NCBI GenBank assembly: GCA_021780035.1
Contig: JAJXZO010000006.1
Location: 1 to 33,682 of the forward strand
Reading direction: 5' to 3'
DNA length: 33,682 bases
DNA from: Pseudomonadota bacterium
GTDB lineage: Bacteria > Pseudomonadota > Alphaproteobacteria > Acetobacterales > Acetobacteraceae
Part shown: positions 20,672 to 31,467 of the stretch, one piece after another
How the letters are laid out: the number at the start of each line of letters is the position of its first letter
How positions within the stretch are numbered: the first letter of the stretch is position 1
Notes under the pieces: generated by a model
What the model was told of the DNA's origin: nothing
Databases searched by the model: none
Seen by the model: only the letters and a program-made list of their open reading frames with translations
Position numbers and translations under genes: made by a program

Positions 20672-21693
20672 GCCGCCCGCTCCAGGCCGGCGGCATCGCC
20701 GGAAAAGAAGCGCCGGATCAGCGCCACCACGGCGGCCGGGTCGGTCATGCGGTTCACCGTGGCGCGGAATTCGGCCGCTCCCGGCAAGCCGTGCGCGTAC
20801 CAGCACAGGTGCTTGCGCGCGAGCCTCAGCCCCGCGTCGGTGCCGAACATCGACAATATCGCCTCATAGTGGCCGAGCACGATGCGCCGCTTCTCGGGCA
20901 GGAGCGGCTCCGGCAGGCGTTCGCCGGTGGCGAGGAAATGCGCCACCTGCCCCAGCAGCCACGGCCGGCCGCAGGCACCCCGGCCGATCATCACCCCGCC
21001 GGCGCCGGAGCGTGCCAGCGCCTCCGCCGCATCCTGCTCTCCGGCGATATCGCCGTTGACGATCACCGGCAGCCCGGTCGCCTCCTTAACCGCGTGCACC
21101 GCCTCCCAGTCGGCGTGGCCCGTGTAGAACATCTGCCGCGTGCGCCCGTGCACGGTGAGCATCCGCACCCCGGCGGCCTCGGCGATGCGGGCGATGGCGG
21201 GCGCATTCAGCGCCGCGTGGTCCCAGCCGAGGCGCATCTTCACCGTCACCGGCACGGCGGAGGCGCGCACCACGGCTTCCAGGATGCGTCCGGCCAGCGT
21301 CTCGTCGCGCATCAGCGCTGAGCCGGCGTGCTGGCCCATCGCCACCTTCTTCACCGGGCAGCCGAAATTGATATCGACGATCGCCGCTCCGGACCCGGCG
21401 GCGATGCGCGCCGCCTCGGCCATCGCCTCGGGCTCGCAGCCGGCAAGCTGGATGGCCGACACCCCCTCGTCGAGTTCCGCCATGCGCCTGGTGTTGCGGT
21501 TTTCCCGCAACAGCGCCCAGGAAGCGATCATCTCCGAGACCACCAGCCCGGCGCCGAGCCGGCGGGCGATGCGGCGGAACGGCAGATCGGTGACACCCGA
21601 CATCGGTGCGAGAATCACCGGCACGGCGATTTGCACGCCGCCGCCAAGGTCGATCGGCCGGAAAATTCGCGGTGCCCCGCCCGTGTTGCCCAT
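20668..21693 (-). CDS. dusB: tRNA-dihydrouridine synthase B
   Basis: A 341-residue FMN enzyme that reduces uridine (U17 in E. coli DusB) in the tRNA D-loop using NADPH. The TIM barrel begins VPVILAPMSGVTDLPFRRIA. The catalytic Cys112 is in DINFGCPVKKV, with Lys and His in TVKMRLGW and VHGRTRQMFYTG. The FMN phosphate loop is VMIGRGACGRPWLL. It is the first gene of the dusB-ntrBC-ntrYX operon, a standard alphaproteobacterial arrangement like the nifR3-ntrB-ntrC order. ATG 21693 has no clear Shine-Dalgarno. It is divergent from ispDF. Confidence 0.96.
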   Translation of the reverse strand: MGNTGGAPRIFRPIDLGGGVQIAVPVILAPMSGVTDLPFRRIARRLGAGLVVSEMIASWALLRENRNTRRMAELDEGVSAIQLAGCEPEAMAEAARIAAGSGAAIVDINFGCPVKKVAMGQHAGSALMRDETLAGRILEAVVRASAVPVTVKMRLGWDHAALNAPAIARIAEAAGVRMLTVHGRTRQMFYTGHADWEAVHAVKEATGLPVIVNGDIAGEQDAAEALARSGAGGVMIGRGACGRPWLLGQVAHFLATGERLPEPLLPEKRRIVLGHYEAILSMFGTDAGLRLARKHLCWYAHGLPGAAEFRATVNRMTDPAAVVALIRRFFSGDAAGLERAA

Positions 21694-21711
21694 GATTTAG
21701 GCAAACTACCC

Positions 21712-21752
21712 GCAGGACGTCGCCGATGCAATCGTGCCGGATCGCGTCCTGC
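21712..21752. promoter_or_regulatory. Inverted repeat in the dusB/ispDF divergent region
   Basis: GCAGGACG (21712-21719) and CGTCCTGC (21745-21752) are perfect 8-base inverted repeats with a 25-base spacer, centred in the 116-bp divergent gap that must carry both promoters. It could be a dimeric regulator site or a leader RNA stem. No convincing -10/-35 pair is visible. Confidence 0.3.
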
Positions 21753-21792
21753 CTACCCACCGATCAGCGGCGTTGACGCGCGTGCGCAAGGC

Positions 21793-21810
21793 TGGAAGTC
21801 TGCGCTTCCA
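21793..21810 (+). promoter_or_regulatory. Hairpin spanning the ispDF ribosome binding site
   Basis: TGGAAG (21793-21798) and CTTCCA (21805-21810) are perfectly complementary around TCTGCG. The only Shine-Dalgarno-like bases (ggaag) and the A of the start codon are both inside the stem, so folding would hide the site. Confidence 0.3.
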
Positions 21811-22979
21811 TGCCCGCTTCTCCCTCCCGCCCCCGCACCGCCCTGCTGCTGATGGCCGCCGGCTCCGGCAGCCGCTTCGGCACCGCCACGCCGAAGCAGT
21901 TCCTGACGCTCGCGGGTTCCCCCGTCATCCGCCACGCGGCACTCCGCCTTGCCCCCGAGGCGGACCTCGTGCAGCCGGTGGGCGAGGCGGCGCCGATCGA
22001 AGCGGCACTGGCGGGCATCGCCCACCTGCCGGTGGTGGCGGGTGGCGTCACCCGCCAGCAGAGCGTGCTCGCCGGGCTGGAGGCGCTCGCCCCGCATGCG
22101 CCCGAATGGGTGCTGGTGCACGACGCCGCCCGCCCCTTCGTCCCGCCCGGCACGGTGGAAGCGCTGCTGGCCGCGCTCGGGCAGGTGCCGGGAGCGATCC
22201 CGGCGGTGCCGGTGGCCGATACGCTGAAGCGCGCCGACGGCACCGGCCGCATCGCCGAGACCGTGCCGCGCGCCGGGCTCTACCGGGCGCAGACGCCGCA
22301 GGCCTTCCACTTCGCCACGCTGCTCCGCCTGCACCGCACCGCCGCGCCGGACGCCACCGACGACGCCGCGATTCTCGAGTCTGCGGGCCTGCCGGTAGCA
22401 CTGGTTCCCGGCAGCGACGACAACATCAAGCTCACCTACGAGGACGACATGCCACGACTGGAGCGGGTGCTGCTGGGGGCGATGCTGCCGCGCGTGGGCC
22501 TCGGCTTCGACGTGCACGCGCTGGTGGAAGGCCGCCGTCTCGTGCTCTGCGGCATCGAGATCCCGCACACGCACGGCCTGCTCGGCCATTCCGACGCCGA
22601 CGTGGCCATGCACGCGCTCTGCGACGCCATCTACGGCGCGCTTGCCGAAGGCGATATCGGCCGCCACTTCCCGCCCTCAGAGGCAAACTGGAAGGACGCG
22701 GATTCGTCGGTGTTTCTCCGCCATGCCGCCGGCCGCATCGCCGCGTGCGGCGGCCTGCTTGCCAATGCCGATATCACTTTGATATGCGAACGACCGAAGA
22801 TCACCCCGCACGCGCCGCGCATGATCGCGCGGCTCGCGGAGATTCTCGATGTTGGAACGGAACGGATTTCGGTGAAGGCCACCACTACGGAACGCCTGGG
22901 CTTCACCGGCCGCATGGAAGGTATCGCGGCCGAGGCCGTGGCAACGGTGTTGGTGCCGCGCCAGGCCGGCACCAAGTAG
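21810..22979 (+). CDS. ispDF: Bifunctional IspD/IspF (isoprenoid biosynthesis)
   Basis: A 389-residue fusion catalysing two steps of the MEP pathway: MEP cytidylyltransferase (residues about 10-225) and 2-C-methyl-D-erythritol 2,4-cyclodiphosphate synthase (about 230-385). IspD shows LLMAAGSGSRFG, PKQF and HDAARPF. IspF shows GLGFDVHAL (metal Asp and His), GHSDADVAMHALCDA, DIGRHFPPSE and the hallmark KATTTERLGFTGR. The fused form is common in alphaproteobacteria. It is divergent from dusB, the usual neighbour, but pgpA and cinA, which often follow ispDF, are replaced by the AhpD-like and sugar genes. Confidence 0.97.
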   Translation: MPASPSRPRTALLLMAAGSGSRFGTATPKQFLTLAGSPVIRHAALRLAPEADLVQPVGEAAPIEAALAGIAHLPVVAGGVTRQQSVLAGLEALAPHAPEWVLVHDAARPFVPPGTVEALLAALGQVPGAIPAVPVADTLKRADGTGRIAETVPRAGLYRAQTPQAFHFATLLRLHRTAAPDATDDAAILESAGLPVALVPGSDDNIKLTYEDDMPRLERVLLGAMLPRVGLGFDVHALVEGRRLVLCGIEIPHTHGLLGHSDADVAMHALCDAIYGALAEGDIGRHFPPSEANWKDADSSVFLRHAAGRIAACGGLLANADITLICERPKITPHAPRMIARLAEILDVGTERISVKATTTERLGFTGRMEGIAAEAVATVLVPRQAGTK

Positions 22980-23025
22980 ACGGCATTCGCGTCGCGCCAT
23001 GGTGGCGCGTGGAAAGGACGGAACG

Positions 23026-23385
23026 ATGCACAAGAACTGGCCGGAAGTCGCAGCAAGCCTGTCGGGCCCGCTGCGCGAGCTGCGCACCGGCGCGCCGGAC
23101 ATCATGAAGGGCTTCTCGATGCTGGCGAAGGCGGCCCTCGAAGCGAAAGCGCTCGACACCAAGACCAAGGAGCTGATCGCGCTCGCCATCGCCGTCACCT
23201 GTCGCTGCGACGCCTGCATCACCTTCCACGCCGAAGCCGCCGTTCGCCAGGGCGCCACCCGCGAGGAGGTTCTGGAGGCGATGGGCATGACCGTCTATCT
23301 CGGCGGCGGCCCCTCGGTGATGTACGCCGCGCAGGCGCTGGAAGCCTACGACCAGTACGCCGCCAAGGCGCAGGCCGCCGCCTGA
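23026..23385 (+). CDS. AhpD-like / carboxymuconolactone decarboxylase family protein
   Basis: A 119-residue all-helical protein. The motif E49-x11-C61-x2-C64-x3-H68 has exactly the spacing of the AhpD active site, so it is a likely thiol peroxidase-type or disulfide reductase rather than a true decarboxylase (true PcaC lacks the CxxC). An extra Cys59 sits beside the motif (CRCDACITFH). ATG 23026 follows ggaaaggacgg; an in-frame GTG at 22999 is less likely. It is 46 bp after ispDF and 14 bp before the sugar isomerase gene, so probably in the same transcript. The peroxide-response pair fur-katG is a few genes away. Confidence 0.88.
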   Translation: MHKNWPEVAASLSGPLRELRTGAPDIMKGFSMLAKAALEAKALDTKTKELIALAIAVTCRCDACITFHAEAAVRQGATREEVLEAMGMTVYLGGGPSVMYAAQALEAYDQYAAKAQAAA

Positions 23386-23399
23386 GCCGGGGCCGCGCC

Positions 23400-24239
23400 A
23401 TGCGCGACCTCTGCGCCGATGCCCGGCTTCTTTCCCTCAACACCGCCACGCTCGGGCCGCAACGCTCGCTGGCCGACGCGGTGGAGGGGTGCCTGCGCCA
23501 CGGCATCGGCGGCATCTCGCCCTGGCGGGACAAGATCGCCGCGACGGGGCTCGAAGCGGCGGAAAAGCTGATCCGCCGCTCCGGGCTCATTGTCACCGGC
23601 GTCTGCCGCGGCGGCCACTTCCCCGCCGCCGACGCCGATGGCCGCGCCCGTGCGCTGGCCGACAACCGCCGTGCCGTGGACGAGGCGGCAACCCTCGGCG
23701 CCGCCTGCCTGGTGATGGTGGTGGGCGGCCTGCCGCCCGGCTCGAAGGACCTGCCCGGCGCGCGCCGGCAGGTGGAGGACGGCCTCGCCGCCACGCTCGA
23801 ATACGCCCGCACGCAGGGCGTGCGCATCGCCATCGAACCGCTGCACCCGGCCTATGCGGCCGACCGCGCCTGCGTCAACACGCTGGCGCAGGCGCTCGAC
23901 ATCTGCGACCGGCTGGGCGAAGGCATCGGCGTCGCCGTCGATGCCTACCACGTCTGGTGGGACCCCGATCTCGCGGCGCAGATCGCCCGCGCCGGCAAGG
24001 CAGGAAGGCTTTTCGCCTATCACGTGTGCGACTGGCTGGTGCCCACGCAGGACATCCTGAACGACCGCGGCATGATGGGCGACGGGGTGATCGACCTGCG
24101 GTCGCTGCGCGGCCTGATGGAAGATGCCGGCTACGACGGTTTCTGCGAGGTGGAGATCTTCTCGGCGGCGACCTGGTGGCCGCGGCCGGTCGATGCCATT
24201 CTCGCCACCATGGTCGCGCGCGGCCGAAGCTGCGTGTAG
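23400..24239 (+). CDS. Sugar phosphate isomerase/epimerase (AP endonuclease 2-type TIM barrel)
   Basis: A 279-residue TIM-barrel protein of the xylose-isomerase-like superfamily. Likely metal ligands are E146 (AIEPLHP), D181 (VAVDAYHVWWDP), H208 (YHVCD) and E252 (CEVEIFS), all at strand ends as expected; H184 and D211 are further pocket candidates. Members isomerise or epimerise sugars, inositols or 3-keto-sugars. Together with the Gfo/Idh/MocA gene three genes downstream this resembles the oxidise-then-isomerise pairs used on inositols and 3-keto-glycosides. It sits 15 bp upstream of the GH88-like gene. Confidence 0.88.
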   Translation: MRDLCADARLLSLNTATLGPQRSLADAVEGCLRHGIGGISPWRDKIAATGLEAAEKLIRRSGLIVTGVCRGGHFPAADADGRARALADNRRAVDEAATLGAACLVMVVGGLPPGSKDLPGARRQVEDGLAATLEYARTQGVRIAIEPLHPAYAADRACVNTLAQALDICDRLGEGIGVAVDAYHVWWDPDLAAQIARAGKAGRLFAYHVCDWLVPTQDILNDRGMMGDGVIDLRSLRGLMEDAGYDGFCEVEIFSAATWWPRPVDAILATMVARGRSCV

Positions 24240-24254
24240 AAGGGGTTTTCCGCC

Positions 24255-25643
24255 ATGAGGATCGACACCACGCTCACGCCCGCATCCCTGCTGCCGGCGA
24301 TCCGGCGGATGTGGGAGGCCTCGGCGGGGAAAATTCTTTCCATCGACGCGGCGATGGCGGGAAGCAAGGGCGCGCCGGTGCACACGGTGGCCGGCCGCTA
24401 CCAGCCGCGCGGCTGGACGGAGTGGACGCGCGGCTTCGAATATGGCAGCGCCCTGCTGCAATTCGACGCCACCGGCGAGGAGCGCTTCCTCGCGCTCGCG
24501 CTGGAGCGCATCCCGGTGGGCATGCCGGCGCACGTCACCGCCTTCGGCGTGCACGACCACGGCTTCAACCAGGTCAGCACCTACGGCACCCTGCGCCGGC
24601 TGCTGCTGGAAGGGCGCATCGCCCCCGACCACTGGCTTGCCGCCTATGTCGATCTGGCGCTCCGCTGCTCGGGCGCGGTGCAGGCGCACCGCTGGACCGA
24701 CCTCGGGAACGGCGAGGGCTTCATCCATTCCTTCAACGGCCCGCACTCGCTGTTCGTCGACACCATGCGCACGCTGCGCGCGCTGGTGCTGGCCGAGCGC
24801 CTCGGCCACGTCATGCTGGGCGAGAACGACCAGCCCGTCTCCATGCTCGGCCGCACCGTCGCGCATCTCTCCGCCACCGCCCGCTACAACGTGTTCTACG
24901 GCGAGGGCCGCGACATCTACGACGAACGCGGCCGCACCGCGCACGAGGCGATCTTCGACACCAACAACGGCGCCTTCCGTTCGGTGGCCACGCAGCAGGG
25001 CTATTCCGCCTTCTCCACCTGGACCCGGGGGCTGGCCTGGGCGATGCTCGGCTTCGCCGAACAGCTCGAATATTTCGCCACACTTCCCGAGCCCGCCCTC
25101 GAACCCTGGGGCGGCAAGGCGGTGCTGACAGCGCTGATGGACAAGGCGGCAGCCGCCACCTGCGATTTCTACATCGCCCACACCACGGAGGACGGCATCC
25201 CCTACTGGGACACGGGCGCGCCGGGGCTCGCGCGCATCGCCGATCCCTACGCCAACCGTTCCGACCCCGGAAACGACATCGAGCCGATGGACAGTTCGGC
25301 CGCCGCCATCGGCGCACAGGGTCTGCTGCGCTACGGCGCCTGGCGGCAGGCATCGGGCCTCGACGGCGGCGCGCGCTACGTCGGGGCCGGGCTCACGGTG
25401 GCGGCGACCCTGCTCGCGCCCCCCTACCTCAGCACCGACACGGGCCACCAGGGGCTGCTGCTGCACAGCCAGTACCACCGGCCGAACGGCTGGGACTACG
25501 TGCCGCCCGGCCACCGCACGCCGTTCGGCGAGGCCACCATGTGGGGCGACTACCACCTGCGCGAACTGGCCCTGCTCTTGCAGCGCCGCGCGGAAGGCGG
25601 CCCCGCGCTCACCTTCTTCGGCCCGGCGGAGGCCCTGCCGTGA
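24255..25643 (+). CDS. Glycoside hydrolase family 88-like (unsaturated glucuronyl hydrolase-like)
   Basis: A 462-residue (alpha/alpha)6-barrel protein. Blocks typical of GH88 are HDHGF (100-104, Asp101), a second helix Asp169 (LFVDTM), PYWDTGAPG, DSSAAAIGAQGLL and WGDYHLRELALL at the C-terminus. By family comparison Asp101 and Asp169 fit the two catalytic aspartates of Bacillus UGL (D88, D149). Characterised members hydrate the vinyl-ether of unsaturated uronides left by polysaccharide lyases, and release the sugar. There is no signal peptide, so the substrate must be imported. No lyase is in the window, so the substrate may be another modified glycoside. Its stop overlaps the SDR start as GTGA. 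Confidence 0.85.
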   Translation: MRIDTTLTPASLLPAIRRMWEASAGKILSIDAAMAGSKGAPVHTVAGRYQPRGWTEWTRGFEYGSALLQFDATGEERFLALALERIPVGMPAHVTAFGVHDHGFNQVSTYGTLRRLLLEGRIAPDHWLAAYVDLALRCSGAVQAHRWTDLGNGEGFIHSFNGPHSLFVDTMRTLRALVLAERLGHVMLGENDQPVSMLGRTVAHLSATARYNVFYGEGRDIYDERGRTAHEAIFDTNNGAFRSVATQQGYSAFSTWTRGLAWAMLGFAEQLEYFATLPEPALEPWGGKAVLTALMDKAAAATCDFYIAHTTEDGIPYWDTGAPGLARIADPYANRSDPGNDIEPMDSSAAAIGAQGLLRYGAWRQASGLDGGARYVGAGLTVAATLLAPPYLSTDTGHQGLLLHSQYHRPNGWDYVPPGHRTPFGEATMWGDYHLRELALLLQRRAEGGPALTFFGPAEALP

Positions 25644-26410
25644 ACGGCGCTAGGCGCGTCGCCCTGGTCACCGGCGGGCGGCGCGGCATCGGCCTCGCGG
25701 TGGCCGAGGCGCTGGCGGCGGACGGCTTCCGCGTCGCCATCACAGGCACGCGCGACGACGCGGCCGCGCGGGCGGCGGTGGCGAAACTCGAATCCCACGG
25801 CACCGAGGCGATGTTCGTCGCCTCCGACGTGGGCGAGGTCGCCGGCCACGCGCGCGTGCTCGATGCGGTGGAGACGCGCCTCGGCCCGCTCGATCTTCTG
25901 GTCTCCAACGCCGGCATCGCGCCGCCGCAACGGCTCGACCTGCTGGAGACCACGCCCGAGAATTTCGATGCCGTGCTGCGGGTGAACCTGCGTGGTGCCG
26001 TGTTCTTCGCGCAGGCGGCCGCACGGCGCATGGCGGCGGCCGAAGCGCGGCCGGGCCGCGCGCTGGTGTTCATCACCTCCTGCTCGGCCACCATGATCTC
26101 GCTCAACCGCGTCGAATACTGCATCTCCAAGGCGGGCCTCGCCATGGCGGTGCAGGGCTTCGCCGCCCGCCTCGCCCCTCTTGGCATCGGCGTGTTCGAG
26201 ATCCGGCCCGGCATCGTCCGCACCGACATGACGGCAGGCGTGACCGGCAAATACGACGCGCTGATAGCGGGCGGGCTGGTGCCCGTCGGGCGCTGGGGCG
26301 AAGGCGCGGATATCGCCGCCGCAGTGCGGATGCTGGCGAAAGGCGAGATGAATTTCGCCACCGGCTCGGTGTTGAACGTGGACGGCGGGCTGGCGATCAG
26401 CCGGCTGTAA
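25640..26410 (+). CDS. Short-chain dehydrogenase/reductase, sugar-catabolism type
   Basis: A 256-residue classical SDR. NAD(P) motif TGGRRGIG (11-18), NAG (90-92), catalytic Ser147, Tyr160 and Lys164 (YCISK). The C-terminal RPGIVRTDMT and NVDGGLAI are standard. The block NRVEYCISKAGLAM with VTGKYDALIAGGLVP is characteristic of a subgroup usually labelled 3-ketoacyl-ACP reductase but found in sugar gene clusters; KduD-type reductases are also SDRs. With the GH88-like hydrolase in front, a role in oxidising or reducing the released uronate-derived sugar is plausible. GTG 25640 gives a 4-base overlap with the upstream stop. Confidence 0.9.
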   Translation: MNGARRVALVTGGRRGIGLAVAEALAADGFRVAITGTRDDAAARAAVAKLESHGTEAMFVASDVGEVAGHARVLDAVETRLGPLDLLVSNAGIAPPQRLDLLETTPENFDAVLRVNLRGAVFFAQAAARRMAAAEARPGRALVFITSCSATMISLNRVEYCISKAGLAMAVQGFAARLAPLGIGVFEIRPGIVRTDMTAGVTGKYDALIAGGLVPVGRWGEGADIAAAVRMLAKGEMNFATGSVLNVDGGLAISRL

Positions 26411-26439
26411 CTGCAACGGAACGATGGGAGGAACGAGAC

Positions 26440-27594
26440 ATGGGCGAGCGGCGCATCGGCATCATCATGAACGGCGTCACCGGGCGCATGGGCGAGAACC
26501 AGCACCTGGTGCGATCCATCCTCGCCATCCGCGCCGACGGCGGCGTGCGTCTCGCCGACGGCACGAGGCTGATGCCGGACCCCATCCTCGTCGGCCGCAA
26601 CGCCGAAAAGCTGGAGGCGCTGGCGCGGAAGCACGGCATCGCCCGCTTCACCACCGACCTCGGCGCGGCACTCGCCGATCCCGCCGACGAAGTGTTCTTC
26701 GACGCCGCGGCCACCGATCTCCGCGCCGGGCTGCTCTCCCGTGCCATCGACGCGGGCAAGCACGTCTATTGCGAGAAGCCGGTGGCCTCCACGCTCGCGG
26801 AAGCGGTGGCGGTGGCGCGAAAGGCGAACGCCGCCGGCATCAAACACGGCGTGGTGCAGGACAAGGTGTTCTTGCCCGGCCTGCGCAAGCTGAAGATGGC
26901 CATCGATTCCGGCTTCCTCGGCCGCTTGCTCAGCGTGCGCGTCGAGTTCGGCTACTGGGTGTTCGAGGGCAACCTGCAACCGGCGCAGCGCCCCTCGTGG
27001 AACTACCGCAAGGCCGACGGCGGCGGCATCATCCTCGACATGCTCTGCCACTGGCGCTACGTGCTCGACGAGACCTTCGGCGCCGTGCAGGCGGTTTCCT
27101 GCCTCGGCGCGACGCACATCCCCGAACGCATCGACGAGCGCGGGCAACCCTACCGCGCCGATGCCGACGACGCCGCCTACGCCACCTTCCAGCTCGCGGG
27201 CGGCGTGGTGGCGCAGGTGAACAGTTCCTGGTGCACGCGCGTGCGGCGCGACGACCTCGTCACCTTCCACGCCGACGGCACGCACGGCTCGGCGGTGGCG
27301 GGTCTGCAGAAGTGCTGGACGCAGTCGCGCGTGAACACGCCGAAGCCGGTGTGGAACCCAGACATCGCGCAACCGATCGATTTCCTCGCCGGCTGGCAGG
27401 AAATCCCCGACACGCAGAGCTATGCCAACGGCTTCCGCGCCGAGTGGGAACTGTTCCTCCGCTACCTTGCCGAAGAGGTGAAGGAGTTCCGCTGGAATCT
27501 CGAAGCCGGCGCGCGCGGCGTGCAACTGGCCGAGGCCGGGCTGCAGTCGTGGCGCGAACGCCGCTGGATCGACCTCCCCGATCTGGCGTTCTGA
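26440..27594 (+). CDS. Gfo/Idh/MocA family oxidoreductase
   Basis: A 384-residue two-domain NAD(P)-dependent oxidoreductase. The Rossmann start is IGIIMNGVTGRMGE (6-19), and the EKP motif with the catalytic-region Lys is at 112-114 (YCEKPVAS). The C-terminal sheet domain has GGGIILDMLCHWRYVLDE, where the active-site Asp/His of this family usually sit (DxxxHW). Substrates in the family are sugars and cyclitols, oxidised typically at C3 or C1. The start ATG 26440 has GGGAGG about 9 bases upstream, 29 bp after the SDR stop, so it probably ends the sugar operon; a hairpin follows at 27605. Confidence 0.9.
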   Translation: MGERRIGIIMNGVTGRMGENQHLVRSILAIRADGGVRLADGTRLMPDPILVGRNAEKLEALARKHGIARFTTDLGAALADPADEVFFDAAATDLRAGLLSRAIDAGKHVYCEKPVASTLAEAVAVARKANAAGIKHGVVQDKVFLPGLRKLKMAIDSGFLGRLLSVRVEFGYWVFEGNLQPAQRPSWNYRKADGGGIILDMLCHWRYVLDETFGAVQAVSCLGATHIPERIDERGQPYRADADDAAYATFQLAGGVVAQVNSSWCTRVRRDDLVTFHADGTHGSAVAGLQKCWTQSRVNTPKPVWNPDIAQPIDFLAGWQEIPDTQSYANGFRAEWELFLRYLAEEVKEFRWNLEAGARGVQLAEAGLQSWRERRWIDLPDLAF

Positions 27595-27604
27595 ACGCCC
27601 GGAA

Positions 27605-27623
27605 GCGGGGCCGGAGGTCCCGC
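27605..27623 (+). terminator. Hairpin after the sugar operon
   Basis: GCGGGGCC (27605-27612) pairs with GGTCCCGC (27616-27623) with one G-T wobble and a 3-base loop, just past the oxidoreductase stop. No T-run; it separates this operon from the fur promoter. Confidence 0.45.
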
Positions 27624-27637
27624 CCCCACCGCGGCAC

Positions 27638-27665
27638 TTGACAGCGCGCCATGTCGTAATACATT
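27638..27665 (+). promoter_or_regulatory. Promoter and possible operator of the Fur-family gene
   Basis: A perfect -35 TTGACA (27638-27643) is followed 16 bases later by TACATT (27660-27665), a fair -10. Overlapping the -10 is the inverted repeat ATGT-N6-ACAT (27651-27664). This fits autoregulation by the encoded repressor, but binding is inferred. Downstream, ggagcggag leads into ATG 27698. Confidence 0.55.
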
Positions 27666-27687
27666 CCTATCTGCGTTTTGTTCCTAA

Positions 27688-30387
<2,700 letters not shown>

Positions 30388-30401
30388 ACGGCAACGAAAA
30401 A

Positions 30402-30424
30402 GGGAGGGCCATCGCGGCCCTCCC
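30402..30424. terminator. Bidirectional intrinsic terminator between katG and dhaK
   Basis: GGGAGGGCC (30402-30410) and GGCCCTCCC (30416-30424) form a perfect 9-bp stem with loop atcgc. It is followed by cttctttt on the plus strand and preceded by gaaaaa, which gives a T-run on the minus strand, so it can stop both convergent genes. It is the best intrinsic terminator in the window. Confidence 0.9.
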
Positions 30425-30447
30425 CTTCTTTTCGCCTGACGCGCGTC

Positions 30448-31443
30448 TCAGAAGACGCGGATCGGTACTTCCGCGTCAGCCTCGAGCAGCGCCTCGATCT
30501 CGTCGTCGAGGCGTACCAGCGTCAGCGACGCGCCGGCCATTTCGAGCGATGTGCAGTACTCGCCGACATAGGAGCGGCCGACGGCGATGCCGCGCTTCTT
30601 CAGTTGCTCGTGCGCGCGGCCGAACAGCAGGTAAAGCTCGCTGATCGGCGTGCCGCCGAGGCCGTTGATCATCAACGCCACGCGGTCGCCGTTCTTGTAG
30701 GGCAGGTCTTCCACTACGGCGTCGAGCAGCAGCGTCACGATCTCGTCGGCGGTGCCGCGCTTCGCCCGCCGCCGCCCCGGTTCGCCGTGGATGCCGATGC
30801 CCACTTCCATCTCGTCCTCGGCGATGGAGAACAGCGGCACGCCCTTCGCCGGTGGCGTGCAGGAACTGAGCGCGATGCCCATGGTGCGGGTGACGTCCAC
30901 CACTCTCTTGCCGATGGCAAGAAGCTGCTCGATATCCGCGCCCTGCTCGCTCGCCGCGCCAATCGCCTTGATGACGAAGAAATTGCCGGCCACGCCGCGC
31001 CGCCCGACGGTGTAGGTGGAATCGGAAACGGCCACGTCGTCGTTGATGATCAGCGTCTCGACCTCGATCCCCTCGGCCATGGAAAGCTCGGCCGCCATCT
31101 CGAAGGCAAGCCGGTCGCCGGTGTAGTTGTTCACCAGGTACAGCACGCCCTTTTCCGACCGCATCAGCTTGGTGGTTTCGGTGATGTAATCGACGGGAGG
31201 AGCGGAGAACACGTCGCCCGGGCAGGCGGCGTCGAGCATGCCGCGGCCCACCGCCATCACGTGCGCGGGCTCGTGGCCGGAGCCAGACCCTTGAATGATG
31301 GAGACCTTCCGGTCCGAAGGCGCATCCTTGCGCATGATCAGGTTGTACTGCGGCACGTAGGTCAGCGTTTCGGGGTTGGCGAGCGCCAGGCCCTTCAGCA
31401 TCTCCGGCACGAATTGTTTCGGATCATTGACGAATTTGCGCAT
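30448..31443 (-). CDS. dhaK: Dihydroxyacetone kinase-type subunit DhaK
   Basis: A 331-residue ketose-binding subunit. The substrate site is intact: GSGSGHEP (52-59) with H57, D110 in NNYTGD, and H219 (EVGIGIHGEPG), equivalent to the His that forms a covalent hemiaminal with dihydroxyacetone in E. coli. The substrate could be dihydroxyacetone or a related short ketose such as erythrulose or apulose. It follows dhaL by 24 bp; ATG 31443 has GGGAGG about 11 bases upstream. K and L are separate polypeptides, as in PTS-type DhaKLM, but no dhaM is next to them, leaving the phosphate donor open. Confidence 0.94.
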   Translation of the reverse strand: MRKFVNDPKQFVPEMLKGLALANPETLTYVPQYNLIMRKDAPSDRKVSIIQGSGSGHEPAHVMAVGRGMLDAACPGDVFSAPPVDYITETTKLMRSEKGVLYLVNNYTGDRLAFEMAAELSMAEGIEVETLIINDDVAVSDSTYTVGRRGVAGNFFVIKAIGAASEQGADIEQLLAIGKRVVDVTRTMGIALSSCTPPAKGVPLFSIAEDEMEVGIGIHGEPGRRRAKRGTADEIVTLLLDAVVEDLPYKNGDRVALMINGLGGTPISELYLLFGRAHEQLKKRGIAVGRSYVGEYCTSLEMAGASLTLVRLDDEIEALLEADAEVPIRVF

Positions 31444-31467
31444 GAAGCCGGTTTCCTCCCTGTATGT

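Noticed and set aside
23026-23385. 4-carboxymuconolactone decarboxylase (pcaC)
   Set aside because: The CxxC active site with exact AhpD spacing and absence of other protocatechuate genes argue against a decarboxylase.
23489-26410. 973-codon frame that could suggest a giant fusion ending in the SDR
   Set aside because: The part before 25640 overlaps the isomerase and GH88-like genes in another frame and is Arg/Pro/His-rich; the SDR starts at GTG 25640.
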